The notes under the pieces: model-generated
Seen by the model: the letters and a program-made list of their open reading frames with translations, nothing else
Databases searched by the model: none
Told to the model about the DNA's origin: nothing
DNA from: Trema orientale
Lineage: Eukaryota > Streptophyta > Magnoliopsida > Rosales > Cannabaceae
Assembly (NCBI GenBank): GCA_002914845.1
Contig: JXTC01000415.1
Location: 62,001-126,000, forward strand
Direction of reading: 5' to 3'
Length of the DNA: 64,000 nucleotides
Translations under genes and position numbers: made by a program
In this document: in pieces, positions 23,025-34,643 of the stretch
How the letters are laid out: every line of letters starts with the position of its first letter
Position numbering within the stretch: position 1 is the stretch's first letter

Positions 23025-26000
23025 TTCTGCATTCGTCTTCTCTGAGCTTCGACTTTTCGCCTTCATGCCCGTGTGGAACGAAGAACTCGATCGAATTCGC
23101 CAACCCCAGAAGAACCCATAATTTTCTATCCAATTCCCAACCGAAGAGGAGAAAACACCTCCTTATCGCCAGCTTTTCGCACCGAAATTTCCGAAGAAAA
23201 TGGGGGCTTCAGGCGCGTGCCGTCTCTTCGGATGGTCTCAAGCCTAATTTGAATGTAGAGCTCGCGAAATCGACCAGAAGGGGTGCCAAAAGATTCGTGG
23301 TGAAGCAATTTTCTGATGAATTGGGTGGTGAAGAGTTATCCGAAGATTCGCCGATTCAAATGGGTTCGAATTTCACTGGTTTCCAAGAAGACCCTATTGT
23401 AGACAAGCTCAGAACTCAGTTGGGAGTCATACACCCGATTCCGGCGCCGCCTTTGAATCGGAATGTTGTTGGATTGTTCGTCTTCTTCTTCTTCGTCGGA
23501 GTCGCTTTCGACAAGCTATGGACTGCGAGGAAGAAGAACAAGATGGTGGGGAAGGAGGGTCGGCTCGGAGCTTGGCCGCAAGTGCCCACTAGCTTCTCAT
23601 TGTTCTTGGAGAAAGATTTGCAGAGGAAAGAGTCTGTGGAATGGGTGAACATGGTTCTTGGGAAGTTGTGGAAGGTTTATAGAGGTGGGATTGAGAATTG
23701 GATTATTGGGTTGCTTCAGCCAGTTATTGATAATTTGAAAAAGCCTGATTATGTTCAAAGGGTTGAGATTAAGCAATTCTCTTTAGGAGATGAGCCATTG
23801 TCTGTGAGAAATGTGGAGAGAAGGACATCTCGCCGTGCCAATGATTTGCAGTGAGTTTGCATTTTGAATTTCATGAAATTCTTGGTTAATAGCATCTGTC
23901 TTTGTTATTAATTTTAACTATAAGTTGTTTGTAGTAGTTTAAATGAAGGCTAGTCAGATATCTCTTGTAATTTGGCCAAGTGCTTTTGAGTTGGGTCAGA
24001 TTAATTATATAGTCTTTTGATATATCATGTTGAATTTGGATCAATTAATATCTTGTAATAGGCTGATTAGTGTGTTTTTAATGATGATCAATTGTTTTTT
24101 GGTTGGTTCGGGGATAATATATACAGTTGTTAGCGTACAACTGATCGGTATGCACCTTTTGTTTCTGTTGCTTATGACTAATTGATCGGTATGCACCTTT
24201 TGTTTCTTGAGGTCCTTCAGAGTAATAGCTTAGGAGTCTATTTGACTCTATCATTTAGAGTTTGCTTATTAGCTTTGGTTATTTTTCCTGATTTCTTTCA
24301 GACTTACTTGGGATTTGTATATATATATATATATATATATAGATAATATATATTACATATTTTCTTTCTTGAAGGAAAAGATTAACTGCTCTTTCTTGTG
24401 TGGATCATAATTTTCATATTTCAGAATTTTTGATTATCTATAAGTAAGCTGAGTAGGCCATTGGCGTTTCCTTTTGCTGTTTTTTTTTTTTTTTAATAAT
24501 AAGTTACAAATTTATTTTAATTATAAAATAAAGATTACAATAATGGAAAGCAAAATGCCCCCAAAAAAAGTTAGGATAACCTAACGTAACCCAACAGTAA
24601 AATTACAGAATCAGAACAACCCCATCTATCCTATCAGCTGCCAAATTCTCAACAGATCAGAAAAAGCCGAACTTTTAAACTTCTTAACACTCTTCAACCA
24701 AAAAGCTACCCGAACTTTTACTGTATATATTGACACTTAAAAGTGCTCTCAACAAATTAATTTCTGGCAATGAAAGAAAAGAAAACCAAGAAATATCAAG
24801 TTGCTATGTGTTTAAGTTTGATCTTTCTGTCAGTATTTTCTTTATTTATTTTTATACGATCTTTCTGTCAAGTCAGTTTCTATATCTCCTCCATTTACTA
24901 GATGAATTTGTATTTGCAATAACGCTTCTGACAACACTAATCCATTCATTCTTTTAGATTTGTTTTCGGATTAGTACATTCTATTTAGACCATTAGAGTA
25001 GAGATCTTTCGTATGACCCATGTCCGACAGTTTCAAGTTTGAACTTTGTATAATTTTCTTTGGCTACTTTGGGCACTCATTCTGTCCTAATATTTGTATG
25101 CTAAATATTGAATTCCAGGTATCAAATAGGGCTCCGCTATACTGGTGGTGCACGTATGCTGCTGATGCTCTCGTTAAAGTTTGGGATTATACCTATTGTT
25201 GTGCCAGTTGGTGTTCGAGACTTTGACATTGATGGAGAACTTTGGGTCAAATTGCGATTGATACCAACAGAGCCATTTGTAGGAGCTGCTTCATGGGCCT
25301 TTGTTGCACTTCCAAAAATCAAATTTGAGTTGTCACCATTCCGCCTGTTCAATTTAATGGGTATGTATTAGATTTATGGCCTTCTCGTAGCTTCTCACCT
25401 GCATTGGTTAGTTTGTACGGGAGTTGCCTACACTTGTTTTGATGTATGCTGCTTTGGTTTGTATATGTGGAATTTATGTTTTAACATTTACCACATAAAG
25501 TGTAGGAGTGAACCGAGTGATAAAAGAGAACATAATTAAAGAAAAAGGGATGCTGGGTTTTACGACATAATGACCTCTCATTTTTAACTGATGGGAGATT
25601 TTTAATTCAAACTGAACTTTCTTTATGTTTGTTAGATTACTGGTTATGGAAGGATATATATTAGTGTATATACAAGTCTGCAACTAGAGAAAGCTTGTCA
25701 TCTTAAGTTTAAATTATTCATTCACTATGATTGTTTGGTCAGCTGGAGACAAAATCTGGGAGAAAATAAAACACTTAAAATTAAGTCATTACCCACTCTT
25801 GTTGGTGCTGAATAATAGGTCTGTTTACCTTTTGATCATGCCAAACAGATTCTCAAGTTTCTATAAACTTTCAAGGCACCTATCGTATTGACATAAGTGT
25901 AACATGGTTCTTTATTTTCTCTTTTAGGATAAGTATTTCGTTTTTGTTATAGCCTAATTTTCTAAATTGGAAGATACTGATACGTTTTCTTACTTTCTTC

Positions 26001-26478
26001 TTTCATGAATGCAATGTGGAATGTCAGCGATTCCTGTTCTTTCAATGTAAGTAAAACTGTATCTTCAACAGCCTTATCATAGTCTGTGCAAACACAATAT
26101 CTGTTTCTTTTTCTGTTTCTTATGGACATATAAACAATTACGTTGAACTCCTATAAATATGCTTGTGGTCTTATAAATGCGGAATGAGATATAGATAATT
26201 AAGGATTTGATACTATCTTGTCGATTAGAGGTACTTCAGAACTATTAATAGAGTTATTTAGAGTTGTTAAAGTTAATCCTAGAAGAGTTAGAATTGGCTA
26301 TCTATTAGTAGGGGTACATACGTTAAACATTCAGAAGACTTGTTTATGAATATTTTTATCATTCAAACTTCTTGTCTCTACTGCCTCTTTTTCTCTCTCT
26401 TCCTCTTCTCTCTTTCTATTCTGTACCTGTCCTACTTCAGTTTTCCTCTGAAATTCTCTTGTAGTTCTCCTTCTCATA

Positions 26479-26512
<34 letters not shown>

Positions 26513-29500
26513 CCTTTTTCCGGAAGCAAAACTTGTATTGTTAAAAGAAGATAATACAAGAATAGGTGATAAGAAATCCACCCAGGAAAACAGATAACAA
26601 AATTACAAAAGGGGACTCCAATCCCTGACCATAACAAAAGGAAAAACTACTAAAATCCTTTACATCATGTAACCATATTGCTGCCCAAAGTCTAATCCTT
26701 TCCCACAATGATGCCAAACATTCTTTCCTCTAATCTCATCTTTCCTCTGTTACTCCTCTCTCTCTTTTCCTCCTCCTCCCACTGGTTCTACCCCAATTTC
26801 TGATGGATCTATTTACTGTTGAAAGAGAAAACACTTTAAAATTAAATGCAATCTGCCTTTAATACAATGAGAATTTTTTACTAGACATCGTCGAGTGATA
26901 AAATCTAATTTCTCTTTAGAAATTTCTAGGTTTTTCATGAAACTTCTCAACAGGATTTTAACCTTGGATGTTTTATCCTTCTCTTGTGTAACTTCCACCT
27001 TTTGACATGTATCTTCATGGCCTCATTTTCTAGGTTTTTGACGAAACTTCTCACCGAGGATTTGCCTCGGCTATTTGTACGTCCAAAGAAGATTGTTTTA
27101 GATTTTCAGAAAGGTAAAGCAGTTGGCCCAGACGCAAATGATTTAAAATCAGGAGAGCAAGAAGAAAACAATGATTTAAAATCAGGAGAGCAAGAAGGAA
27201 ACAAGGATTTTGTTGGAGAGCTATCAGTGACTCTTGTGGATGCCAGAAAGCTTTCTTATGTTCTCTATGGTAAGAACTATACATCCTTTTCTAAAGACAC
27301 TTCTCTAGAGAAAACCAGTGTGATTTATGACCTAGTGAAATTTCAAGTTCCTGTGTGAGTATACATTTGTGAAAAGTGTCCTGTAAAATAAGTCTAATGG
27401 TAGTCTTTTAAGGTTCAGTGATTATACATTTGTGAAAAGCGTCCTGTAAATAAGTACAATGGTAGGTTTTTCAAGGTTCATGGTAAATCATGGAGGCAAA
27501 ACATATTTGATGCAAGATGATGATTCTCCATAATGCAGTGTCGTGCAAACTTGAATTATATGTACTTAAAAGTGAAGCACCGATGGTATATTCTGTGCTG
27601 TGAGGTTAAAGTTTCAGCATCATATTATCCTTAACTAGAATCTATTGATTTATTATATGCTCTCTATGTATCAACCTTCTTTTTCACTGCTTCCCCTTTG
27701 TTTTCTAATTTGCTTTCCAGGCAAAACAGATCCCTATGTTATTCTAAGCCTAGGGGATCAAGTAATACCTAGTAAGAAGAACAGCCAAACTACTGTCATT
27801 GGCCCCCCTGGTGAGCCAATATGGAACCAGGTGAGGCTCCTTAGCCTTACTACATCTATTAAGTTGTTCACAATATATTGTTCAATACATGTGAACTATT
27901 TTTCTTTCTGTTATATTTTATCAAATACTATAAGTTCTGCTACCAATCAAGTACTTTTGCTTGTTGACAGGATTTTCATATGCTTGTTGCAAACCCTAGA
28001 AAGCAAAAATTATCCATACAAGTGAAGGATTCTCTTGGATTTGCAGATTTAACAATTGGCACAGGAGAGGTAATGTATATTATTTCTTGAATATTTTGGT
28101 AGTGAAAGTTAGCTATAGCTGTAATTGTCTTTTTAGTTTTCTTTTCTGGTGTGCTATTGTGTATATATATTGTTTTCTCATTTATAAAGGATCAAACCTT
28201 TTCAGCCAGTATCATGTTTAAGAGTACTAGGTTCCCCTTTTTGTGCATTAAGGTAAACTGGTAATAATTTGTTTGCTGCTCTCTTATGTAAAAATAATGA
28301 TTTTATTTTCTGGAAAAAAAAAATCCTTGCGGATATGCATCTTTAGTTTTTCATTTCCTGGTTTTGCAGCTTTTACAATGAGTCAAATGCGAGACCTTTT
28401 TATGAACTATAACTTCAGAAATTTGTAATTCTGAGTTTAAATTTGCTGCATTTTATTGTGTCAGCGGTGGTATTGGAATATCTCTTTTGCTTTTCTATTC
28501 TATCCCTGTCTGGTTATTATAGTGTGTTTGTTTCATACTTATTGTCTTGATTAACAACTTTCTTTTTCTAAAAAATAAAATAAAATAAGCCTCACGTGGA
28601 GTTGGTCAGTTGTCTTTGCACAGAAGTGAACACATTCTCATAACCTTGGCCATGATCTATGTCATTATATGTGTCTATCTCCAGACTCCTCTACAGAATA
28701 TAACAGAAAAGAATCGGTTAATAAATACAAGGGGGGAAAAAAAAAAGAGGATTTTTACAGTATTGTCTAAAGCAACAGATTTTTATAAGCTGTAGCAAAG
28801 AAATAAACTTAATAGAATTTGACAAAATGATTCTGAAGATGTAGGTATGCCTAGATACTTTATTCAATGGATAAAGGAAACTGGGAAGATTTTACGTAAA
28901 ACACCTTCCTAGAGCTTTATTCAACTTCTTGTGTTGCAGAATACTACTTTTTATCCTGTTATATAGGATAATAGGCTTTCAGTTGTAATTGCATCACACT
29001 TTCTAAGAGAGGTAACAGGAATCACTTCGCCAAATGATGTTCATGATCCTCCCCTGAACTCAAGTGTTCCCTTTATATTTTGTGGCTATTGGCTGTCTTT
29101 AATGAAATGTTCTATGATAGAAAAAGTGGGGTGTAGCTCTTGAATTGGATGTGTTATAGAAGATTCTGGATTTCTTCCTGTACGTCTGGTTATATCAGGT
29201 CTAATATTGGCCAAGGCTTTGTTTAGGATTTTTGACTTGACTCTATTCGTGGAAAATAGCACTCAAATAGGAAGTTTGGTTAAACAAACATTGCTTATTG
29301 TTTAACAAATTATTATTTTAATTGTTTATAACTACGATGACATTTTAGGTTGATCTTGGATCGCTTAAAGATACTGTCCCGACGGATAGGATTGTGGTCT
29401 TACAAGGCGGTTGGGGACTGTTTAGGAAGGGCTCTTCTGGAGAAATACTACTTCGACTAACATATAAAGCATATGTTGAGGATGAAGAGGATGACAGAAC

Positions 29501-29981
29501 TGAGTCAAAATCCATTGATACAGATGCTTCAGATTCTGACGATGAGTTGTCTGAGTCTGATGAATCAAATGCTTCTTTTATAAAAGGTCAAACAGAGTAT
29601 GCTAAAGAAGCCGAAGAGTCATTTATGGATGTTCTAGCTGCTTTGATTGTGAGTGAAGAGTTTCGAGGCATAGTGGCATCTGAGGCCGGAACTACCAAAA
29701 TTTTGGATGACACTCCAAGTACAGGGTCAACATTACCAAGATCAGGTGTTCGTGATGCTGAATTAGTTTCCCAAGATCCTACTAATGCTTCAGAATCTTC
29801 TCGAGGTAATTTCCATTCGCTGCCTAAGGAGTGATGTATTTTAAGTTGTTATGTTACTGATTTTAAAAAAAAAAAAAAATTGTTAATTGCAGGATCAGCT
29901 TTATTCTGGCTTGCAGTTATTACTAGCATATCCATACTAATTGCTATCAACATTGGTGGTTCAAGTATCTTCAATCCCTGA
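23021..29981 (+). CDS. NTMC2T5: NTMC2T5-type plastid SMP/C2 domain membrane protein
   Basis: Eight exons: 23021-23850, 25119-25360, 26028-26046, 27034-27269, 27721-27830, 27971-28069, 29349-29805 and 29893-29981, giving about 693 residues with consistent phases. A Ser/Arg-rich N-terminus looks like a chloroplast transit peptide. A hydrophobic span (NVVGLFVFFFFVGVAFDKLW) lies at about residue 147. The SMP-like lipid-binding domain runs from about 205 to 390 (SVEWVNMVLGKLW, then LRYTGGARMLL and LFVRPKKIVLDF). A C2 domain follows (GELSVTLVDARKL, KTDPYVILSLGDQ), then an acidic Ser/Asp region and a C-terminal hydrophobic segment (ALFWLAVITSISILIAINI). This is the architecture of the NTMC2 type 5 family (N-terminal TM, SMP, C2), related to tethering and lipid-transfer proteins; plastid membrane location is inferred. 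Two 11-residue direct repeats sit between the SMP and C2 domains. The 19-base exon 3 is real by phase and splice sites. Confidence 0.88.
23851..25118 (+). other. Intron 1 of the SMP/C2 gene
   Basis: Contains a short AT microsatellite (24319-24341), a direct repeat around 24140-24205 (TGATCGGTATGCACCTTTTG twice) and an antisense retroposon tail at 24480-24720. Nothing coding was seen. Confidence 0.7.
24480..24720 (-). mobile_element. Retroposon 3' tail with poly(A), antisense
   Basis: On the - strand this reads as a decayed LINE-like 3' end finishing in a poly(A) tract (poly-T at 24480-24494). It is a 5'-truncated insertion within intron 1 of the SMP/C2 gene. Confidence 0.5.
26479..26730 (-). 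mobile_element. LINE 3' end with long poly(A), antisense
   Basis: A poly-T run of about 33 bases (26480-26512) is followed by sequence that on the - strand resembles the 3' end of the LINE at 3400-3620 (TTTTCCTTTTGTTATGGTCA, GGGTGGATTTCTTATC). It is a 5'-truncated insertion in an intron of the SMP/C2 gene. Confidence 0.65.
27137..27202 (+). repeat. In-frame 33-bp tandem duplication in exon 4 of the SMP/C2 gene
   Basis: The unit encodes NDLKSGEQEEN, then NDLKSGEQEGN. It lies in the linker between the SMP and C2 domains, so an extra unit lengthens the linker without breaking either fold. Confidence 0.9.
28070..29348 (+). other. Intron 6 of the SMP/C2 gene
   Basis: A 1.3-kb AT-rich intron. No element or exon was recognised in it. 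Confidence 0.6.
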
Positions 29982-32905
29982 TAATTGTTAATAATAGAGC
30001 TTGAGAAGAACTGATTTTGGTGCTCTTCTTCGATCAAGTATTTCCTCAAATTCTTCTCTGCATCTATTTTTCCTCATAATCCTATTCACTGCTTCATAAA
30101 CCTTATAAGTTGTGTAGCTTTTCCAACAATTCATGTAACGGCACTATGTAGTTCGTTCTATGTCTGGAGAAAGTGGAATTTTTTATTTCTTTCAATTCGT
30201 ACACACACCTTTAAAAGTTCATAGTAGTACTCTAGTAGTAGTCACATTCTCTCTTCAGTTTCTGTTAGGTACTGGATCTGGTGTCTTCTAATTTGGCATT
30301 TTCTTTCAATGGTGCTAAGGGCCTGCTATTGTTGATCCGATGACAAGTCATGCAATTCTCATCTATTGATGTACTATTAGCAGATTCAAAATGCACTCTA
30401 CAATATTCCAAATAGTGATAATGAAATCATTTTAATCACATTCTTTCTTTCATGCATGGGCTTTATACCTCTTTTTATTTTCTTCGTTCTGTGTTGATTG
30501 GCTGGCTTGGTCTTTTGATTTTAGCATGTCTATTGACACTCATAGAGAATTACACTCTTCCATGGCAGGTTTTCCCCAGAAATAATCCGTAGTACATAAA
30601 ATCACAGAAGGTCGACTCGCCGAAAGAAATGGTTTTGCATTGAACCCTATCATTCCATCTCCTGTAAATTTGTAGTTTTCTAGCAGAGGAATGTTCTGTT
30701 GGCGGCTGAAAATTTTTTGCTCCCCATGTGAGTTATATATATTATATAGCAAATGGAAATCATCTTGTTATTCTAGTTTCTGTCTATAAAATTCCTTCTC
30801 AACATTTTTCTCTTTCGTGCTTTTAGTTTTCCTAATAGTCTGATTTATTTTCGAGGTTTCGTACTACCAGCATATTTCTAAGGGGTTCAAAACAAACGTA
30901 ACATAGTTTCTATTCTAAAGTTGTAAATTTGAGATTGTCAAACCACAGGGAGCTTCTATGCTACCACATACAGGAATCACTTGGAATGAAGAACAAAATT
31001 TATACTTAAACAGAGTAGTCCTTTCTGAGGAGGGGTTTGCTGAAGTCATTTAAATAACATTTATGCAACTGTAGTCATGAAGCATGTCCATTGAAATATG
31101 TACGATAATATATTGGTGAGTTCATAACTATTTAGGAATTCATTTTCTAATTAGGGCGCATGTGTTTTCTAATTGAGTTTGATGCCGTTGGTAAAAATAT
31201 GTATGTATGTACATCGATAAGAAACTTAGTTCCATGCTGTGTTGTATGGTAAATTAAATTTAGGAAAAAACATTTTGAGGGTTTGGTTATTTTAGATTGT
31301 GTATTGTAGAATGATATCAAAGTAAATTTGTGGGACAGAAACCAAATCTTCTCTGTTGAAGCAATTCTTATCATGTAGTTTTTAAAATCTTGCGTAAAAT
31401 AGTGCTTATGGAATTTGCCAAATACATCTCTTGTCAATATTTTTCTCAATTGGAAAAAGCAGCTCCTCTAAAAGCAAATCCAAAAGGGGCTCATAATTGA
31501 ATATTGAAAAATGTGAGAGTTTATTTTACTTTAGCTATATTTAAGCTATCTATAATATTCATCTTCTTTTGTGTTTCTAAAAAAAAAAGAATCTGTACTG
31601 AGAGGAAATTGGCATTAAAATTTTAGATTTTATTGAGTAAAGATTAATTATTTTATTTTATTTTTTAATGAGCAACGATGGTGCTCCATAAAATTAAGAG
31701 TTTAGGGGCGGTTCTAAATTCTAATAACCAGAAAGAAAATGTAAGTGAAATCTCTAATATGTGGTCGTCTGTATAACCGAAGAACTAAATCCACTTGCTT
31801 GATATGTAAATTTTACTATGTTTTATAATATACTAATATGCAATATTTTTTAATAGAATTTATATGTCAAGCAGGAAGATAAAGATATGATAGTATAAAA
31901 TAAAGTTAATTTAGCACTCATCAAATGATAAAAATAACCTATGATTACCAAGTTTTGTACCACATGATACTTAGGTCCCTGTCCCAGTTCTAAGTTTTGT
32001 ACCACATTATACTTAGGTCCCTGTCCCAGTTCTTGTATGTAGGCTGTAGCATTTAAATCCTCGTTATTGTGAATTTCAAAAAATAAAAAAAAATCCTTAT
32101 TATTGTTGTTTTGTTTGGTAAATTTCAGTTCCTAATGACATTCTCCTTTGATTTTCTTTGTTAAATTCTTTACGCAGCTCACTTGAACATCTTTTAATGA
32201 CATTTGATTTATATAGTTCTAATGCAACATCTACTACGTGATTCGTTACCTTTGTCTTTTTAGGTGGTGATTCTTACCTTTTTATAGTTGTTTCAAAGGA
32301 AATAATGCAATCAATTAAAACAAAATAGATTTTGAAATAAATTTATTCCAATATGATAAATGACGCCATTAATGCCTAATGTTTTACTTACTTGGTATAT
32401 TGAGTCTGACTTTCTTTCTTTTCTTTTTTTTTTTTTTTTCCCTTTTTGGCATTCAAGTGCCTAGTATTTTTTTTTTCATTGAAATCCGTTAATTTCTTTA
32501 GCATATTCTATTTAAACTTCTGTTAAAGACTATTAGAATTAGATAAATTTGGTACTATTGATCCCAATTATTTAGCTTTTAGAAAAATAATAAGCAATAT
32601 ATAAAGGTTATATGTAGATAAATGTCTATAAAAAATAAATTAAAGATACTAAAATCTTGCTGCAACGAACACATTATGAAATTAAATTTGTCCTTGAATC
32701 AAAAATACTTGATGACTATAACAGCATCAGTTTCCCAAGATATAACGATGATGGTTTATTGATTTTAATTAAGCACCATTGTCTTGATTTGGAAATTAAA
32801 GAGCACAAATGTCTTAAAGATCTTTACATATAATCCAAAGAATTGGACCCCTTAAAAAAAATCCAAAGAATTGGAGGATATTTTCTTTTCAAAACAAAAT
32901 TAATT
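29982..32905. other. 3' UTR and intergenic stretch
   Basis: The first 250-300 bases are probably the 3' UTR of the SMP/C2 gene. The rest is AT-rich. A minus-strand open stretch at 30540-30752 (70 codons) has protein-like composition but no family I recognise. A 42-bp tandem duplication sits at 31950-32033. Confidence 0.5.
31950..32033. repeat. 42-bp tandem duplication
   Basis: Two adjacent copies begin AAGTTTTGTACCACAT and end GTCCCAGTTCT, differing at one position (G/T). Confidence 0.95.
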
Positions 32906-33264
32906 GTCCCGTTTGTTTCAACCATTCCATTCTATTGGAATGGAAAATCCATTTGAATGTATGTTTGTTTCAACAATTCAGTTTTTCCATTCAAATGATC
33001 TTTTAGAATGTGTGTTTGTTTCAACAATTCAGTTTTTCCATTCAAATGGTCCATCCAAAAAGTTAACCATTGGAATGGTTTTTTTGTATCTTGAATGAGA
33101 ATAGAGGGGAGGAGGTGTTTTTGAATGGTCCATTCCAATGCTCCCATTCTAATTACAACACATTCCACTATTTTTTCCATTCAAATGTCTTCCATTCCAA
33201 TTATAACACATTCCACAATTTCCATTCAAATACACCCATTCAAATAGACGAACCAAATGGGCCC
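32906..33264. mobile_element. TIR element with internal repeats (MITE-like)
   Basis: The left end GTCCCGTTTGTTTCA is matched by the complement of the right end, GGGCCCATTTGGTTCG. The interior is dense in CCATTCAAATG and its complement, with a direct repeat of a block starting TTTGTTTCAACAATTCAG. TIR sequences of this GGGCC-GTTTGG kind occur in plant PIF/Harbinger- and hAT-type MITEs; the target duplication is unclear. Confidence 0.65.
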
Positions 33265-33659
33265 AATATGTTTTACATGTCCATCCGACGCTAGAATGAA
33301 AGAAATAATTCATTATCATTACTTACCTAGAATGAAAGAAAACTAAACTAAATTAAACTCAACCAAAACCCACAATGTGAAAAAAAAAACATATTATTTT
33401 CTTTCACATAATTAGCATGGATCCCTTCAGAGATTCTCTCTTTCTTCATCATCATTTGAATTTTTTGTCTTAAATGGTTAATATTTGTTTAACAAAAATT
33501 CCAATGTAAAAAGTTTTTTGGAGAAAAATTAAATGGAAAATTCAATACGTATACTAATAGTTATTATCTTACTTCAATTTTAAGTTTGTTTGTTTTTTTT
33601 TTTTTTCCATTTTAATCCTACCTTTAATGGATGAAAAAAAATAAGATTCTATTATTTAT

Positions 33660-33860
33660 GGGGATGGCTACGGTAGGGCGTCCCTACGTAGGGTCATGCC
33701 TACGTAGGGTCATGCCTTAATTATCGTTGGATGGGAATCTGTGGGGAATAACGGGAATCTGTGAACGGGAATCTGTGGAGAATCTATTTATATACAGATT
33801 CCCATCCAACAGTGAATAGACAGGGTCCTACGTAGGGGCGCCCCTACTGTAGACGCGCCC
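33660..33860. mobile_element. MITE copy 2, MULE-type, 201 bp, opposite orientation
   Basis: The perfect 9-bp target duplication ATTATTTAT lies at 33651-33659 and 33861-33869. It is the same family as the element at 21401, inverted relative to it: GGGGATGGCTACGGTAGGG at left, GTAGACGCGCCC at right. It has internal duplications (CTACGTAGGGTCATGCC twice; GGGAATCTGTG three times). Confidence 0.93.
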
Positions 33861-34201
33861 ATTATTTATTATTTAGTTTAGCCTTTTAAAAAATAAAATA
33901 AAGAGATAGTATCATTTTTGAATACTGTGTTTTGACACTTTGATCGTTTTACACTTTTTATTTTGATTATATTAATATTGAATCTTAGATTTGATAGTTA
34001 TTACAAATTTATATTTGACACTAACTTAGAATAGTTAATTTATCAAAGTAATTTAATAAATTTATTTTTAAATTAATTTTTATATAATTTATTTTTAATT
34101 TTTCAAATAATAATTTAGTAAATTAATTACTGTAAATTGATATCAGTGTATGAATTTATAACAAATTTTAAATTTAAAGATCAATATTGATAATAATCAA
34201 A

Positions 34202-34234
34202 GGGGATGGCTACGGTAGGAGCGTCCCTACGTAG
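34202..34234. mobile_element. 33-bp single-TIR remnant of the MITE family
   Basis: Only the terminal GGGGATGGCTACGGTAGG and the following GAGCGTCCCTACGTAG remain. The 8-bp repeat TAATCAAA flanks it (34194-34201 and 34235-34242). The flanking repeat argues for a real insertion that lost all but one end. Confidence 0.75.
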
Positions 34235-34292
34235 TAATCAAAATACAAAAACATAACTTGAACAGATGACACAAAAGGGATAATATCCCAAA

Positions 34293-34462
34293 GGGCGCGT
34301 TTACAGTAGGGGCGCCCCTACGTAGGCCCTGTCTATTCACCGTTGAATGGGAATCTATATATAAATAGATTCTCCACAGATTTCCGTTATTCCTCACAGA
34401 TTCCCATCCAACGATAATTAAGACATGACTCTACGTAGGGCGTCCCTACCGTAGCCATCCCC
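34293..34462. mobile_element. MITE copy 3, MULE-type, 170 bp, at the eIF4A-III promoter
   Basis: The perfect 9-bp target duplication TATCCCAAA lies at 34284-34292 and 34463-34471. Same family and orientation as the copy at 21401. It ends 181 bases before the eIF4A-III start codon, so it lies in the core promoter or 5' UTR. It contains TATATATAAATAG, which could act as a TATA element. Confidence 0.93.
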
Positions 34463-34643
34463 TATCCCAAAAATAAATAAAGAACTTAATAGAAAAGGCG
34501 CTCATCCAATACCGGCAGTGCAAGTTTTCACTCTTTTTCCCTCTTCGCGTAAACCTAGAACCGCCATTGTCAAGGGACCTAGAACCGCCATTGTAGAAAA
34601 GCTCTCTCAGGCAAAGCGGGCTACCTCAAACCGTGAATTGGCC

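Noticed and set aside
23126..23652. Antisense reading frames in exon 1 of the SMP/C2 gene
   Set aside because: Shadows of a clear coding exon with matching phase and splice sites on the + strand.
30540..30752. Minus-strand 70-codon reading frame with protein-like composition
   Set aside because: No family recognised, no splice partners and no clear context; could be chance. A translated database search would decide.
21401..34462. MITEs as deletion derivatives of the MULE at 13217
   Set aside because: Both make 9-bp duplications, but the TIRs (GGGCGCGTCTACAGTAGG against GAGAAATTAGG) are unrelated.
34518..34643. In-frame N-terminal extension of eIF4A-III
   Set aside because: The frame is open but begins with GTG, and no ATG occurs before 34644. 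The 34644 ATG gives the N-terminus typical of the family.
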